NCBI GenBank assembly: GCA_031270755.1
Contig: JAISWV010000100.1
Coordinates: 1-15,232, forward strand
Direction of reading: 5' to 3'
Length of the DNA: 15,232 nucleotides
Source of the DNA: Synergistaceae bacterium
Lineage (GTDB): Bacteria > Synergistota > Synergistia > Synergistales > Aminobacteriaceae
In this document: positions 1-6,828 of the stretch, one piece after another
Position numbering within the stretch: position 1 is the stretch's first letter
How the letters are laid out: each line of letters begins with the position of its first letter
Program-made: the position numbers and the translations under genes
The notes under the pieces: model-generated
The model's input: only the letters and a program-made list of their open reading frames with translations
Told to the model about the DNA's origin: nothing
The model's database searches: none

Positions 1-84
1 ATACTGCCGCCGCTGATCGTCACGAAAAACGACTGCGACACCGCGTTCGCGATTCTTAAAGAGGCAGTGACCGCTGCCGGTTAA
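1..84 (+). CDS. C-terminal end of a probable class-III (PLP) aminotransferase, 5'-truncated by the window
   Basis: An open frame enters from the left edge and ends at TAA 82-84, giving 27 residues. The tail reads L-PPLIVTKNDCDTAFAIL followed by a short helix. This resembles the end of class-III aminotransferases (acetylornithine, GABA or glutamate-1-semialdehyde type), where a 'PPL-I-T-E-D' strand and a final helix close the small domain. The PLP lysine and all catalytic residues lie outside the window, so substrate and exact family cannot be given. It is followed after about 190 bases by the ggt-like gene on the same strand, so co-transcription is possible. The family call rests on this short tail only. 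Confidence 0.5.
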   Translation: MLPPLIVTKNDCDTAFAILKEAVTAAG

Positions 85-114
85 ACCACAACTATCATAA
101 GGAAGAAAGGAGAA

Positions 115-234
115 ATGGGCATCGGAATTTTATCATCGGGCCTCGAGTCACAGTGGAAAGACACAGGTAGTAGCGTTGGCAAGGAAGCTTGCGGTGATTT
201 TATGGCGATTGTAGTTGGAGAATCGGCATTATGA
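115..234 (+). CDS. Unrecognised 39-residue ORF with purine-rich ribosome site
   Basis: An ATG at 115 follows a strong purine stretch (AGGAAGAAAGGAG, 100-112). The frame runs 39 codons to TGA 232-234. The product begins MGIGILSSGLESQW and ends in a small hydrophobic stretch, FMAIVVGESAL. I recognise no family, signal peptide or clear membrane helix. The end overlaps the longest possible frame of the following ggt-like gene (TTG 215) but stops 37 bases before its preferred ATG 272. It could be a real small protein, a coupling leader for the ggt-like gene, or the remnant of a longer broken gene. Support is the ribosome site only. Confidence 0.3.
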   Translation: MGIGILSSGLESQWKDTGSSVGKEACGDFMAIVVGESAL

Positions 235-271
235 GAACGGTTGCGTTATTATGAAAGAGAGGGATGTCCCA

Positions 272-1912
272 ATGATGAACTTTGACCATCACATGTATCA
301 TTTCGGCTCGCGCCGCAGGACGGTCTACTCCAAGAACGGCATGGTGGCCTGCACGCATCCTTTGGCTGCGGAAGCGGGGCTGCGTATGCTGTACCAGGGC
401 GGCAACGCCATTGACGCCTGCGTGGCCATGGCGATGACGCTTCCTTTGGTAGAGCCGGCCGCCACGACGTACGGCAGCGATAATTTCGCGATTTTCTGGG
501 CCAAGGACAGGCTGCATGGCATGAGTTCATCCGGTTGGAGCCCCCGCGCCCTGACTAGCGAGTACATCAAGAGCAAAGGTTATGCCGCGATGCCGCGTTC
601 GGGCTGGGACAGCACGACCATCCCCGGCTGCGTGCGCGGCTGGGTCAATCTGGTTGAAAAATTCGGGAACCTCACTTTGGCCGACGTCGCGCGACCTGCC
701 ATCGAATACGCGGAAGAAGGGCATCCAATGACTCCGTACGTGGTGGGATCCTTCGACACAAGGCTGGCCATGATCAGCCCGCTTCTCAACCCGGAGCAAA
801 CCGTCGATTTCAAAAAGCTCTGGTTCAGGGACGGCAAGGCGCCCGCGCCCGGACAGCTGTGCAAATTCCCCGAGATGGCGCGTTTTCTGCGCGAAGTCGT
901 GGAATCCAACGGCGAGTCCGTCTACAGCGGGAAAATCGCCGAAGCCATCGTGGACTACTCCAAGCGCACGGGTGGACTGTGGGAAATGGAAGACTTTAAA
1001 GAGTTCGATTCCATCTTCCATAATCCGCTGAGTGTAAATTATCGCGGCTATGACGTGTGCGAGCTGCCTCCCAACGGGCAGGGAGTAGTGGCGCTTTTGG
1101 CCCTCAACATCCTCAAGGGCTTTGAATTTGGGCCGCACGATTTCGGATCCCCCCGCACCCTCCATATTCAAATGGAAGCCCTCAAATTAGCCTTCGCCGA
1201 CGGGAAAAAATATGTCGGCGACACGGACTACATGACTCAGGCAAGCTGCGAGGATTTACTGAACGAAGGGTACGCCGCCTATCGGCGTTCGCTGATCGAC
1301 ATGGACCGGGCACAGGATTTCAAGGCCGGCAACCCTCCCGGCTCCGACACCTGCTACTTCGCCGCTGCGGACACCAAAGGGAACATGATCTCCATGATTC
1401 AGAGCGGTTACACGCCCTTTGGCTCGGGCGTCGTCATTCCCGGATACGGTTTGGCCATGCAATCCCGCTGCGCCAGCTTCGCGATCCAAGAAGGGCACGT
1501 CAACAACGCGGGACCCCACAAGCGGCCGTATCAGACCATCATCCCCGCTTTCCTCATGAAAGATGGAAAGCCTCTGGGCCCGCTTGGCCTGATGGGCGGT
1601 TACATGCAGCCTCAGGGGCATGCGCAGCTTGTCATGAACATGGTGGACTTCGGAATGAACCCTCAGGACGCGCTGGACGCCCCCCGCTTCTGCTGGAGCG
1701 CCGGTCTCAATTTCGATTTGGAAGACCATTTCAATCCCGCTGCAGTGGACGCTTTGGTTCGCAAGGGTCATAAAATCGCGATCCATACCGCCTATACAGG
1801 CGCCTATTGCGACCGCGTGTTCGGACGCGGCCAGATCATACTCCTGTCGGAGGACGGCGTGCTGATAGGAGGGGCGGACGGTCGCGGGGACGGCACTATA
1901 TTCTGTAGATGA
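272..1912 (+). CDS. Gamma-glutamyltransferase-like Ntn hydrolase (autoprocessing)
   Basis: The product is 546 residues and belongs to the GGT family of N-terminal-nucleophile hydrolases. These cleave themselves into large and small subunits and use the new N-terminal Thr to hydrolyse or transfer gamma-glutamyl-type amides. Visible are the N-terminal GMVACTHPLAAEAG and GGNAIDACVAMAMTLPLVEP blocks, the cleavage/nucleophile region SDTCYFAAADTKGN with the likely nucleophile Thr at about residue 360, and the oxyanion Gly pair in LMGGYMQPQG. There is no signal peptide, so it should be cytoplasmic. The start at ATG 272 is chosen because AAGAGAGGG (255-263) lies 8 bases upstream; ATG 251 and TTG 215 are in frame but have poorer sites. 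Positions equivalent to E. coli GGT Asn411 and Ser462-Ser463 appear to be Tyr and Gln-Thr, so the substrate may not be a normal gamma-glutamyl compound (compare HpxW- or YwrD-type relatives). It is followed at once by a DASS transporter. Confidence 0.85.
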   Translation: MMNFDHHMYHFGSRRRTVYSKNGMVACTHPLAAEAGLRMLYQGGNAIDACVAMAMTLPLVEPAATTYGSDNFAIFWAKDRLHGMSSSGWSPRALTSEYIKSKGYAAMPRSGWDSTTIPGCVRGWVNLVEKFGNLTLADVARPAIEYAEEGHPMTPYVVGSFDTRLAMISPLLNPEQTVDFKKLWFRDGKAPAPGQLCKFPEMARFLREVVESNGESVYSGKIAEAIVDYSKRTGGLWEMEDFKEFDSIFHNPLSVNYRGYDVCELPPNGQGVVALLALNILKGFEFGPHDFGSPRTLHIQMEALKLAFADGKKYVGDTDYMTQASCEDLLNEGYAAYRRSLIDMDRAQDFKAGNPPGSDTCYFAAADTKGNMISMIQSGYTPFGSGVVIPGYGLAMQSRCASFAIQEGHVNNAGPHKRPYQTIIPAFLMKDGKPLGPLGLMGGYMQPQGHAQLVMNMVDFGMNPQDALDAPRFCWSAGLNFDLEDHFNPAAVDALVRKGHKIAIHTAYTGAYCDRVFGRGQIILLSEDGVLIGGADGRGDGTIFCR

Positions 1913-1926
1913 GAGGTGGCGAGGTC

Positions 1927-3345
1927 ATGGCGGAAGTTATGAAAAAAAACGCGATTCCCACGAAATACATTGTTTGGGAAGCGGTCGCGATAGTCGCCGC
2001 TTTAGTCATTTCACTCATTCAACCCCCGGAGTCGTTGACCCGCGAATCGATGATCGTCCTTAGCATCGCCGTCTGGGCCATATTCAACTGGGTCGTGCGC
2101 CCTTTTGACGAATATGTGACCTGTCTCATCATGTCGCTCTGTTGGTTCGTGATCGGCAAAGTCAAGTTGGGCGACATATTCAGCGGCTTCGCGGGATCCA
2201 CGTTCTGGTTGGTGGTGTCCGTGGTCGGCATCGGCGCGGCGGTAAGCAAAAGCGGCCTGCTGAAGCGGATATCGGTTTTGCTCCTGAAGTTTTTCAAACC
2301 CACTTACAAAGGACAGGCTATTGCCTTTGCTCTGGTCGGTACCTGCATTTCGCCGTTCATTCCGAGTACCACCGCCAAGATGGCCATCATGAGCCCGCTG
2401 GCTCTCGGCATCGCCGACGAGCTTCAGCTGAAAAAACGCGGCTTGGGGCGCGTCGGCTTGCTGATGGCTCTGTGGCTCGGCGTGAATATCAGCGGCCAAT
2501 ACTTCATAAACGCCTCTTTCCAAGGCTACATGGCCCTCGGCCTGCTTCCGCAGGACTCGCAGGCAACCTATACTTGGATGACGTGGTTCGTTCGTTCCCT
2601 GCCTTTTTCGATAGTGATGCTGGCGCTGTTCCTGATTTTCATTCTCGTCGTCTACAGAGAACGCGACGTCGCCGTCATCAGCAAGGATTACATCAATAGC
2701 CGCATGGCCGAGCTTGGCCCCATGAGCCGCGACGAAAAAATCACGGCGGCGGTTATGGGCGGCGCCTTGATCCTCTTTATCTTGGAGAGCGTGATCGGTT
2801 TCACGTCCATGAGTACCGCGCTCCTGGGATTCTCGGTCGTGTTGGTCTGCAAGGTGATCGGCAAGGAAGAGTTCCAGAACAAGATGATGTGGCCGCTGAT
2901 GTTCTTTATCGGGTTCATACTCGGCATGGGACAGGTGTTCAGATCGGTCGGCCTGACCGCCTGGCTGGGCGTGCTGCTGAGTCCGGTCGCCGGCCGGCTT
3001 ACGAGTCCATACTTGTTCGTGGCGGCGCTCTGCGTCCTGACCTACATCATGCGCTTGCTGATAGCCCAAGTCCCCACCAACATCCTGTTGATAACCTTGT
3101 TTTATCCGTTGGCCGCGAATCTCGGCATGGATCCTTGGATCGCCTGCGTGGTCATCTACGGCGCCAGTGCGGTGTTCTACCCCCTGTACGTGCATCCCAA
3201 CCTCATGATCGGGTACGCGCAGGTCGGCGGTGAAGAAAATATAGACATGTCAAAGTTCATAGTCGCGGACGTCGCCTATATGATCATCTGCATCGTCGGT
3301 TTCTGGGCCTGCATACCCTTCTGGCGCATGTTGGGGATGCTGTAG
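1927..3345 (+). CDS. DASS-family (SLC13/CitT-like) sodium:anion symporter
   Basis: This is a polytopic inner-membrane protein of 472 residues with about a dozen hydrophobic segments. It resembles the divalent anion:Na+ symporter family, which imports di- and tricarboxylates or sulfate. The two family substrate/Na+ loops are recognisable but altered: PSTTAKMAIMSPLALGIADE in the first half, where SNTA is usual, and QVPTNILLITLFYPLA in the second half. An ATG at 1909 overlaps the stop of the ggt-like gene (ATGA) but has no ribosome site. ATG 1927 has AGAGGTGG (1911-1918) about 8 bases upstream and is preferred. Tight coupling to the ggt-like gene suggests that the transporter imports that enzyme's substrate or moves its product. 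The transported anion cannot be deduced from sequence. Confidence 0.75.
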   Translation: MAEVMKKNAIPTKYIVWEAVAIVAALVISLIQPPESLTRESMIVLSIAVWAIFNWVVRPFDEYVTCLIMSLCWFVIGKVKLGDIFSGFAGSTFWLVVSVVGIGAAVSKSGLLKRISVLLLKFFKPTYKGQAIAFALVGTCISPFIPSTTAKMAIMSPLALGIADELQLKKRGLGRVGLLMALWLGVNISGQYFINASFQGYMALGLLPQDSQATYTWMTWFVRSLPFSIVMLALFLIFILVVYRERDVAVISKDYINSRMAELGPMSRDEKITAAVMGGALILFILESVIGFTSMSTALLGFSVVLVCKVIGKEEFQNKMMWPLMFFIGFILGMGQVFRSVGLTAWLGVLLSPVAGRLTSPYLFVAALCVLTYIMRLLIAQVPTNILLITLFYPLAANLGMDPWIACVVIYGASAVFYPLYVHPNLMIGYAQVGGEENIDMSKFIVADVAYMIICIVGFWACIPFWRMLGML

Positions 3346-3379
3346 ATCGGGGTCCGGCCGCGGGGGGCTGATCTCATTA

Positions 3380-3421
3380 AATTTGGGTAAACCCCCGGCT
3401 CTGCCGGGGGACTCCCAAATT
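3380..3421 (+). terminator. Nested hairpin after the DASS gene; terminator or insertion-element end
   Basis: Outer arms AATTTGGG (3380-3387) and CCCAAATT (3414-3421) enclose inner arms CCCCCGGC (3392-3399) and GCCGGGGG (3403-3410) around a TCT loop, with a small internal loop (TAAA opposite ACT). All 16 base pairs are perfect. It lies 34 bases past the DASS stop, so it may end that transcript. No T-tract follows, which is atypical for an intrinsic terminator on either strand. Such structures are also found near the left end of IS200-like elements, where they block incoming transcription. Confidence 0.45.
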
Positions 3422-3619
3422 AGCGGATTCAGCTGAGGCTGAAGACTTCTCTCCTTAACCTGTTGATATTGGTGTCATTCGTCCATTTCAATACGGCTCC
3501 GACCTACTTCCGTAACCTCAATTTCCATGTCCAGAAGGCAAGAACTCGTTCTCTTGCCGCGTATATTCAGCGAAAGCCATTGCTGTCATTACTGCTAATC
3601 GCAGGTGAAATTGATAGCC

Positions 3620-3647
3620 TTGACGTTCGTTTAATGTCGGTTATAAT
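3620..3647 (+). promoter_or_regulatory. Sigma-70-type promoter, TTGACG-16-TATAAT
   Basis: TTGACG at 3620-3625 and a perfect TATAAT at 3642-3647 are separated by 16 bases. The start would fall near 3654, about 350 bases before the lyase-like gene. It is the best plus-strand promoter I see upstream of the mevalonate genes, but the first AUG it serves (3669) opens only a short, unrecognised frame. It may belong to a decayed mobile element and have been taken over by the operon. Confidence 0.5.
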
Positions 3648-4006
3648 TCACACTGAAAGTTGAGCAATATGCAAAAATACGAAAGCTGCGAAAGAGGCGG
3701 GCATAAAATGGTCGTAAGATATAGTGTTTCCTTTGATTTTGCTCCTTTCTCCCTTTTAAACCCAGCAATAATCCAATATATCAAATATATCAAAGGCCAA
3801 GGACGTAACTATTCTTCAATATACTCTTTCAAAGAAATTTTTTTTCTTTCCGTAATTTTTCCCCTAATTTTCCATATCCGTCCAGGGAGGTGGTGGCAGG
3901 CGTTGCGTATTGACCACGGAGAGTTGCATTGCGGTCTTTGTGCGCAGGAGGGAGCCCCTCAGGGGTTGTTTATTTAGCGCTTTCTTGTTGGAAAGGGGCA
4001 ATTGAA

Positions 4007-5032
4007 ATGATTTTCCCCAAAAAAGTTACCATTGGCGACATCACCGTGCGCGACGGCTTCCAGCATGAGGAAAAATTCATCCCCACAAAAGCAAAACTGT
4101 GGTGCCTGGAGGAGCTGATACTGGCCGGCGTGCGGCATGTCGAGGTCACGAACCTGGGTAACCCCGCGGGGATGCCGCAGTTTTCCGACGGCGAAGAACT
4201 CTTCCGGCTTTTGTACGCCAGCAAGCGGATTGCTCACCTGCTCGGCGAGGTCGAGCTGACGGTCGTGACCATCCGGGAAAAAGCCGTAGAGCGCGCTATC
4301 GAACTCAAGAAGCGCGGTTATGGCCCGACGCGCATTTTGCAGATGGTGTCGACTTCCCCTTCCCATATGGTCAAAAACTCGGGACTCGATCACAAAGATT
4401 ACTGGAACATGACCGAGAAGTGCATCCAGCAGGCCCACGACGCCGGCATCAAGGTCAACGGCACCATCTCGACCATCTGGGGCTGCCCCATCGAAGGGCC
4501 GACCGAGCTCAAAAAGGCCGTCGAATTCACCAAACGCTACCTGTCTCTGGGGGCTGACGATATCGAGCACGCCGATCACGACGGTTCGGCACCGCCCGAC
4601 AAGGCCTACGAATACTTCAGCTCGATCCTCGACGCCATTCCCAATCCAGAGCTCCACATCGCCCATTTCCACGTGACGCGCGGATGGGGACTGGCCAACG
4701 TTCTGGCGGCGCTCCAGGCCGGCATCACACGCTACGAGGGCACGATGGGCGGCATAGGCGGCCAGCCGGCCAACTTTGTAGACGGCTGTCCTGTAGCCGG
4801 CACCGGCTCCTACTACTACAAGGACCCTTCCATAACGGGGCTGGTCTCGACCGAAGATATGGCTGTGATGATGGATGAAATGGGCATCGACACGGGGCTC
4901 GATATCGACCGGCTGCTGACGGTGGGCCTGACCGTCGAAAAGATTGTCGGGCGGCAGCTGCGCAGCGAAAGTATCCACAGCGGGCGTATTCCCAAGACAG
5001 GGACCCGAGCTCGAACGTTAACGAAAGGATGA
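4007..5032 (+). CDS. HMG-CoA lyase-like DRE-TIM metallolyase
   Basis: The product is 341 residues with the DRE-TIM (HMGL-like) barrel fold, whose members break or form C-C bonds next to a CoA ester or keto acid using a divalent metal. Next to an HMG-CoA reductase the expected reaction is HMG-CoA to acetyl-CoA plus acetoacetate. Seen: the VRDGFQ motif (Arg15-Asp16), Glu46 in VEVTNLGN, Asp190 in ADHDG, and metal ligands His220 and His222 in HFHVTRG. Two canonical lyase residues differ: the Asp after the second His is Val223, and the glycine-loop Cys is Gln253 (GIGGQP), with a Cys eight residues later (Cys261). It is longer than typical bacterial MvaB (about 300). The start follows GAAAGGGG (3991-3998), 8 bases upstream. 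The stop lies 6 bases before mvaA, whose ribosome site overlaps this gene's 3' end. A related lyase of other specificity is possible. Confidence 0.7.
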   Translation: MIFPKKVTIGDITVRDGFQHEEKFIPTKAKLWCLEELILAGVRHVEVTNLGNPAGMPQFSDGEELFRLLYASKRIAHLLGEVELTVVTIREKAVERAIELKKRGYGPTRILQMVSTSPSHMVKNSGLDHKDYWNMTEKCIQQAHDAGIKVNGTISTIWGCPIEGPTELKKAVEFTKRYLSLGADDIEHADHDGSAPPDKAYEYFSSILDAIPNPELHIAHFHVTRGWGLANVLAALQAGITRYEGTMGGIGGQPANFVDGCPVAGTGSYYYKDPSITGLVSTEDMAVMMDEMGIDTGLDIDRLLTVGLTVEKIVGRQLRSESIHSGRIPKTGTRARTLTKG

Positions 5033-5038
5033 TCAACA

Positions 5039-6301
5039 TTGCAAACCAGCAGCTATTCCGGTTTTTTTAAGCTGACACCCGAACAGCGCCTCAAAGAGGT
5101 AGCCGAGTTCTGTAACCTGACCGACCAGGAGCGGAATATCTTGACCGACCCCGGCGCGATCGGCGTGGACACGGTGGACCACATGATCGAAAACGTCATC
5201 GGAATGTTCGCGCTGCCGATGGGAGTAGGGATCAACTTCCTCGTCAACGGCAAGGACTATGTCGTGCCGATGGTCATCGAGGAGCCCTCGGTTGTCGCCG
5301 CGGCCAGCAACATGGCCAAGCTCGCCCGGCTGAACGGCGGCTTTACAGCCAGCAACAGCGGATCGGTCATGATCGCACAGATCCAGCTCATCAACATCGC
5401 CGACCCCTTCAACGCCAAGATCAAAATCCTCGAGCAGAAAGAGAAGATCATGGCCATGTGCAACGAGAAGGACCCCGTGCTGGTCAAATTCGGCGGTGGC
5501 ATGACCGACGTGGAGGTGCGGGTCATCGATTCACAGGTCGGTAAGATGGTTATCGTTCACCTCAAGGTCAACACGCTAGACGCTATGGGCGCCAACGCCG
5601 TCAACACCATGGCCGAATTCATTTCACCGTTTCTGGAGGAGATCACGGGGGGAACGGCGGGCCTGCGCATTTTGTCCAATCTGGCGGTCCACCGGCTGGC
5701 CCGTTCGCGCGTCGTCGTCAGTAAGGAGGCTTTGGGAGGCGAGGACGTCGTCGACCGAGTCATCGTCGCCTACGCCTTCGCGATGGCCGACCCTTACCGT
5801 GCCGCGACCCACAACAAGGGAATCATGAACGGCATCACGCCGGTTGTAATGGCCACCGGCAACGACACCCGGGCCATCGAGGCAGGGGCCCACGCCTACG
5901 CGGCTCGCTCGGGCCAATACACCTCGCTGACCACCTGGGAGAAGAACGCCAACGGCGACCTCGTCGGCACCATCGAACTGCCGATGGCGGTGGGGCTCGT
6001 GGGGGGCGCGACCAAAATTCATCCCGCGGCGCAGATCGCGGTCAAGATTCTAGGGGTCAAGACCGCCGCGGAGCTTGGCGAGGTCATCGCCTCGGTGGGT
6101 TTGGCGCAGAACCTGGGCGCCGTCCGCGCGCTGGCCACCGAAGGCATCCAGAAGGGCCACATGGCGTTGCACGCCCGGAACATCGCGGCGGTGGCCGGCG
6201 CTACTGGGGAACTGCTGGAGCGGGTGGTAAAGCAGATGGTCGCCGATAAAAAAGTGAGGCTGGATTACGCGGAGGAGCTTGTCGAGAAATACAAGGGTTG
6301 A
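5039..6301 (+). CDS. mvaA: Class II hydroxymethylglutaryl-CoA reductase, degradative type
   Basis: The product is 420 residues, the usual length for class II HMG-CoA reductase. This enzyme interconverts mevalonate and HMG-CoA with NAD(H) or NADP(H); in Pseudomonas mevalonii it works oxidatively to use mevalonate as a carbon source. The catalytic set is complete: Glu82 in EEPSVVAAAS, Lys260 in HNKGIMNGI, Asp276 in ATGNDTRAIE and His374 in KGHMALHARN. The spacings match the known Lys267-Asp283-His381 series. The DAMGAN cofactor motif starts at Asp181. It starts with TTG, set by GAAAGGA (5023-5029) 9 bases upstream, and so is closely coupled to the lyase-like gene. The neighbouring lyase and permease, and the absence of other mevalonate-pathway genes here, favour a catabolic over a biosynthetic role. 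Cofactor preference cannot be read with certainty. Confidence 0.95.
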   Translation: MQTSSYSGFFKLTPEQRLKEVAEFCNLTDQERNILTDPGAIGVDTVDHMIENVIGMFALPMGVGINFLVNGKDYVVPMVIEEPSVVAAASNMAKLARLNGGFTASNSGSVMIAQIQLINIADPFNAKIKILEQKEKIMAMCNEKDPVLVKFGGGMTDVEVRVIDSQVGKMVIVHLKVNTLDAMGANAVNTMAEFISPFLEEITGGTAGLRILSNLAVHRLARSRVVVSKEALGGEDVVDRVIVAYAFAMADPYRAATHNKGIMNGITPVVMATGNDTRAIEAGAHAYAARSGQYTSLTTWEKNANGDLVGTIELPMAVGLVGGATKIHPAAQIAVKILGVKTAAELGEVIASVGLAQNLGAVRALATEGIQKGHMALHARNIAAVAGATGELLERVVKQMVADKKVRLDYAEELVEKYKG

Positions 6302-6364
6302 GCGGCGCTAGCCGGATGTGATTTGAACCGGCGAAGCGGCAGCAACGGAAAAGGAGGAACGGTC

Positions 6365-6826
6365 ATGGGTCTAAACAAAGAGGTCAAGCCCTACGTCGAA
6401 GTATGGGGCGATACGGTAAGCCTGAACCATCTGCTCATCTCGTCCGCGCTTGGCGTTGTGCTTACTTTGGGAATGTATTTGATCGGCAGAAGCATCTTTT
6501 TGAACATTCCTAATTTGGAGCCGGGTCTGGCAAAGGGTTATTCATTGTTGGTCGGCATAGTGGGCTGCCTGACGGCCGGGATCATTTCAGCCGTCAAATT
6601 CAAGCCGAAACGCATCATCGAGGAGAAATTCGAGAGCAGCAGCATAGAGGATATCCTGGCCGCCGCGGGCATGACGGTAGAGGAAGAGATAGAAGGGCTG
6701 CGCACGCTCGACTCGGATCTCATAAAAGAGATGGAGGAGTTTGAGCTCTACGGTTTGCTCGCTCTGATTCCGGAGGATTCCCCGAATTATAAACCAGAGT
6801 ATAAAACAAAGTTGAAGGAGGGATAG
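6365..6826 (+). CDS. Small membrane protein, putative TctB-like partner of the permease
   Basis: The product is 153 residues. Two strong membrane helices are visible, about residues 21-43 (LLISSALGVVLTLGMYLIG) and 58-77 (YSLLVGIVGCLTAGIISAV). A basic KFKPKR stop-transfer stretch and an acidic, helical, soluble C-terminal half rich in Glu follow. TctB small subunits of tripartite tricarboxylate transporters have similar length and sit beside TctA, but usually have four helices, so the assignment comes from position rather than sequence. The start ATG 6365 has AAAGGAGGA (6350-6358) upstream; an in-frame TTG at 6323 is rejected for lack of a site. It ends 2 bases before the permease start, indicating strict co-expression. 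The Glu-rich tail could be a cytoplasmic regulatory domain. Confidence 0.55.
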   Translation: MGLNKEVKPYVEVWGDTVSLNHLLISSALGVVLTLGMYLIGRSIFLNIPNLEPGLAKGYSLLVGIVGCLTAGIISAVKFKPKRIIEEKFESSSIEDILAAAGMTVEEEIEGLRTLDSDLIKEMEEFELYGLLALIPEDSPNYKPEYKTKLKEG

Positions 6827-6828
6827 AA

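Larger units (their letters stand above)
3346..4006. other. 660-bp gene-free stretch: hairpin, promoter, AT-rich leader
   Basis: No convincing gene is present. From left to right it holds a large nested hairpin (3380-3421); about 200 bases with no feature I recognise; a strong promoter (3620-3647); and an AUG-led frame starting at 3669 (MQKYESCERGGHKM...) that soon loses any protein-like character. An AT-rich block follows, with a 9-bp tandem repeat AATATATCA at 3775-3783 and 3784-3792 and a run of eight T at 3838-3845. A small hairpin (3953-3967, CCCC-TCA-GGGG followed by GTTTATTT) lies about 40 bases before the lyase-like gene. Base composition in 3720-3880 is clearly more AT-rich than the flanking genes. 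It may hold the decayed left end of an IS200/IS605-type element plus the leader of the mevalonate operon; both are inferences. Confidence 0.55.

Noticed and set aside
232..285. TGA of the 39-codon ORF read as selenocysteine
   Set aside because: Read-through adds only about 16 unremarkable residues and I see no convincing SECIS-like stem-loop after the TGA.
2011..3195. Minus-strand frame of 394 codons across the DASS gene
   Set aside because: Same kind of shadow: hydrophilic, low-complexity composition, no ribosome site, opposite a clear transporter.
3463..3663. 66-codon plus-strand frame in the gene-free stretch
   Set aside because: No ribosome site or recognisable motif; it ends after the -10 box of the downstream promoter, so it is probably non-coding.
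3909..3931. TTGACC near 3909 as the mevalonate operon promoter
   Set aside because: No acceptable -10 box at 16-18 bases; the TTGACG/TATAAT pair at 3620-3647 is far better.
3660..3977. 105-codon plus-strand frame before the lyase-like gene
   Set aside because: Only its first codons look like a protein start; the rest follows AT-rich leader sequence. Kept as part of the possible mobile-element remnant, not as a gene.
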